Part shown: piece by piece, positions 62,297 to 64,000 of the stretch
Layout: every line of letters starts with the position of its first letter
Position numbering within the stretch: the stretch's first letter is position 1
Assembly (NCBI GenBank): GCA_021463345.1
Contig: JAJTYM010000004.1
Location: forward strand, 1 to 64,000
Direction of reading: 5' to 3'
Source of the DNA: Pseudobdellovibrionaceae bacterium
GTDB taxonomy: Bacteria > Bdellovibrionota > Bdellovibrionia > Bdellovibrionales > JAMPXM01
Length of the DNA: 64,000 nucleotides
Notes under the pieces: model-generated
What the model saw: only the letters and a program-made list of their open reading frames with translations
Database searches by the model: none
What the model was told of the DNA's origin: nothing
Made by a program: the position numbers and the translations under genes

Positions 62297-64000
62297 TCAA
62301 TGGATCTCGAGCGATTCCCTCAAGGCGTCTTGGATCGTCGCGACCAGGTCGTCGCGGTCGACGGGTTTCGTGACGTGCCGGTCGCAGCCGGCCCCGAGGA
62401 TCAGGTCTTTTTCCTCTTTCAGGGCGTGAGCGGTCAGCGCGATGATCGGGCCGCGATAGCCTTTCGAGCGGAGGAAGCGGGTCGCCTCGTAACCGTCCAT
62501 CTCCGGCATCTGGATGTCCATCAGGACGATGTCGAACCTGCCGCTGAGCGCGTGCTCGGCGGCTTGCCGGCCGTTTTCGGTCAGAGTGACGCGCGCCCCG
62601 CACTTCTGCAGCAGCCGGCGGAGGAGGAGGCGGTTGTCCTCGCTGTCGTCCGCGGCGAGGATCTCGACGTGTTCGAGGGGGCGTTCCGAGCGCGCGTGCG
62701 CCCCGTTCCCGGAAAGCCGAGGTCGGGCGGCGGGGACGTTGGGGGCCGCGTGGAACCTCACCCGGCATTCGAACGTCGACCCGCGGTCCGGCTCCGACTG
62801 GACGAGGCGGACGTCCCCGCCCAGAGCGCGCGCGAGGTTGCGCGCCAGCACGAGGCCGAGACCGGTCCCGCCGAACTGGCGCGTGACGGTCGAATCCGCT
62901 TGGACGAACGGGGTGAAGAGCTTTGTCACGCACTCCGGGCGGATGCCGATCCCGGAGTCGGCGACCCGGCAAATGAATTGGTCCCCTTCCCGCAGCAGGG
63001 AGACCCTGACCGAACCGCGTTCGGTGAACTTCATCGCGTTGCCGATCAGGTTGATGAGGATCTGGCGCAAGCGGGTCGGATCCGTCGAGATCCAGCGCGG
63101 CAGGTCCGGCGCCGCATCGACGTCGTAGCGCAAGCCGCGTTTGAGCGCCTGCGGCTTGAACAACGTGCGCAGCTCGATGACGAGGTCGAGCAGCGAGAAC
63201 GGCTTCGTTTCCATCTCCATTTTGCCGGCTTCGACTTTCGAGAGGTCCAGGATGTCGTTGATCAATTCGAGAAGCAGGCGGCCGTTGCGGCGGATCGCGT
63301 TCACGCAGTCGAGCCGCTGCTGCTCGGTCTGATCCTCGTCGAGCAGGAGCTCCGCGAACCCGACGACAGCGCCGAGCGGCGTGCGGATCTCGTGGCTCAT
63401 GTTGGCGAGGAAGCGGCTCTTCGCCTCGTTGGCCGACTCGGCCTCCTGCTTGGCTCGCAGAAGGTACGCTTCGGCCTCGCGGCGGGACGAGATGTCGGTC
63501 AGCAAGATGAGAGCGCCGTCCGGAGCGCCGTCGCCGCCTTTCAGGGAGGAGGCCGAGACCTGCGCCCACGTCTCCCGCCCGTCTGTCCCGCGGAAACAAC
63601 AGTCGAACTTCTGCCCCTCGCCGAGGAGCAGATCGCGCCAGCGTTCCAGGAAGCCCGCTCGGCATTCGGGCGAGACGAAGGAGAAGATGGGCTCGGAACG
63701 CAGGTCGGCGTCCGGGATCCCCAGCATCTCGCTCACGCGCCGGTTGCTGAGCCGCGTGCGGCCGTTTGGATCCAGCCTCCAGATTCCTTCGTTGGCGAGG
63801 GTCACGACGCCGCGGTAGAGTTCCTCGCTCCTCCTGAGGCGGTCGCGGGAATCGCGGCGGTCGGAGATGTCGATCGTCATGCCGGACCAGCCGATGATGC
63901 GCCCGCCGTCGTCGTGAAACGGCGCCCCTCGGCTCAGCACGGTGTACAGGGTCCCGTCTTGGCCGAAGATGCGGTATTCGCGGTCCCAGAAATCCCGTTT
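62297..64000 (-). CDS. hybrid sensor histidine kinase (N terminus beyond the window)
   Basis: 568 codons are visible and the frame continues past the edge. Order: the end of a PAS/PAC (FWDREYRIFGQDG to GWSGMTIDISDRR), a second PAS (EELYRGVVTLANEGIWRLD), HisKA with FLANMSHEIRTPLGAVVGF (phospho-His), and HATPase (N box NLIGNAMKFT, G1 DSGIGI, G2 GGTGLGL). A C-terminal receiver follows (AADDSEDN, VLMDIQMPEMDG, ALTAHA, TKPV). It lacks a visible membrane segment, so it is probably cytoplasmic unless one lies further upstream. The signal and output are unknown. Confidence 0.94.
   Translation of the reverse strand, partial: KRDFWDREYRIFGQDGTLYTVLSRGAPFHDDGGRIIGWSGMTIDISDRRDSRDRLRRSEELYRGVVTLANEGIWRLDPNGRTRLSNRRVSEMLGIPDADLRSEPIFSFVSPECRAGFLERWRDLLLGEGQKFDCCFRGTDGRETWAQVSASSLKGGDGAPDGALILLTDISSRREAEAYLLRAKQEAESANEAKSRFLANMSHEIRTPLGAVVGFAELLLDEDQTEQQRLDCVNAIRRNGRLLLELINDILDLSKVEAGKMEMETKPFSLLDLVIELRTLFKPQALKRGLRYDVDAAPDLPRWISTDPTRLRQILINLIGNAMKFTERGSVRVSLLREGDQFICRVADSGIGIRPECVTKLFTPFVQADSTVTRQFGGTGLGLVLARNLARALGGDVRLVQSEPDRGSTFECRVRFHAAPNVPAARPRLSGNGAHARSERPLEHVEILAADDSEDNRLLLRRLLQKCGARVTLTENGRQAAEHALSGRFDIVLMDIQMPEMDGYEATRFLRSKGYRGPIIALTAHALKEEKDLILGAGCDRHVTKPVDRDDLVATIQDALRESLEIH

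Overview
The window is high-GC DNA (roughly 60-65% by eye) from a Gram-negative bacterium. Outer-membrane beta-barrel proteins, lipoproteins, a type II secretion (Gsp) pseudopilus operon with gspN, SurA-like and cyclophilin periplasmic proteins and a peptidase-S74 surface fibre all point to a two-membrane envelope. The gene orders rimP-nusA-infB-rbfA-truB-rpsO-pnp-M16 peptidase-dut and mutL-miaA-yicC-gmk-rpoZ-rel, and the gspF-to-gspN order, fit the former delta-proteobacteria, most likely Bdellovibrionota or a relative. This lineage call is inference, not a database result.

Layout. 1-1 kb: three small genes of lower GC lying against the 3' end of a tRNA-Leu(CAA) gene that carries a group I intron (1087-1450). 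1.7-5.6 kb: an MFS transporter coupled to a large His/ATP-grasp dikinase-like protein, plus an exported HAD protein. 5.9-8.5 kb: a barrel protein, a SurA-like protein and an acetyltransferase. 8.6-19.8 kb: the translation and RNA-decay superoperon. 19.8-27.3 kb: envelope genes of mostly unknown role (Yip1-like protein, hydrolase-like protein, barrels, a polyprenol-phosphate glycosyltransferase, a Big-domain lipoprotein and an S74 fibre). 27.4-34.5 kb: mutL, miaA, yicC, gmk, rpoZ, rel. 34.5-45.2 kb: a barrel protein, ssb and gspFGHIJKLMN; gspC, gspD, gspE and gspO are not here. 45.3-55.4 kb: a mixed block (ferredoxin, TapT, Map, esterase, 23S-type methyltransferase, cyclophilin, AidB-like dehydrogenase, zinc ribbon, ABC-F). 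55.4-64 kb: a MoxR-DUF58-transglutaminase operon, an M20 peptidase with an Atg22-like MFS protein, and a hybrid histidine kinase cut by the window edge.

The most unusual signals are these. (1) The tRNA-Leu(CAA) intron aligns with the cyanobacterial tRNA-Leu(UAA) intron position but appears to use a C-G instead of a U-G pair at the 5' splice site. (2) A recurring start architecture places a -10-like hexamer 6 nt before an ATG with no Shine-Dalgarno sequence, suggesting leaderless mRNAs; mutL and gmk also share an extended upstream box. (3) A canonical TTGACA-17-TAAAAC promoter with an upstream dyad precedes a 43-residue membrane microprotein ORF in an otherwise empty gap. (4) The dikinase-like protein has the domain order of glucan, water dikinases rather than of PEP synthase. 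No CRISPR array, rRNA, insertion sequence or complete prophage was seen.
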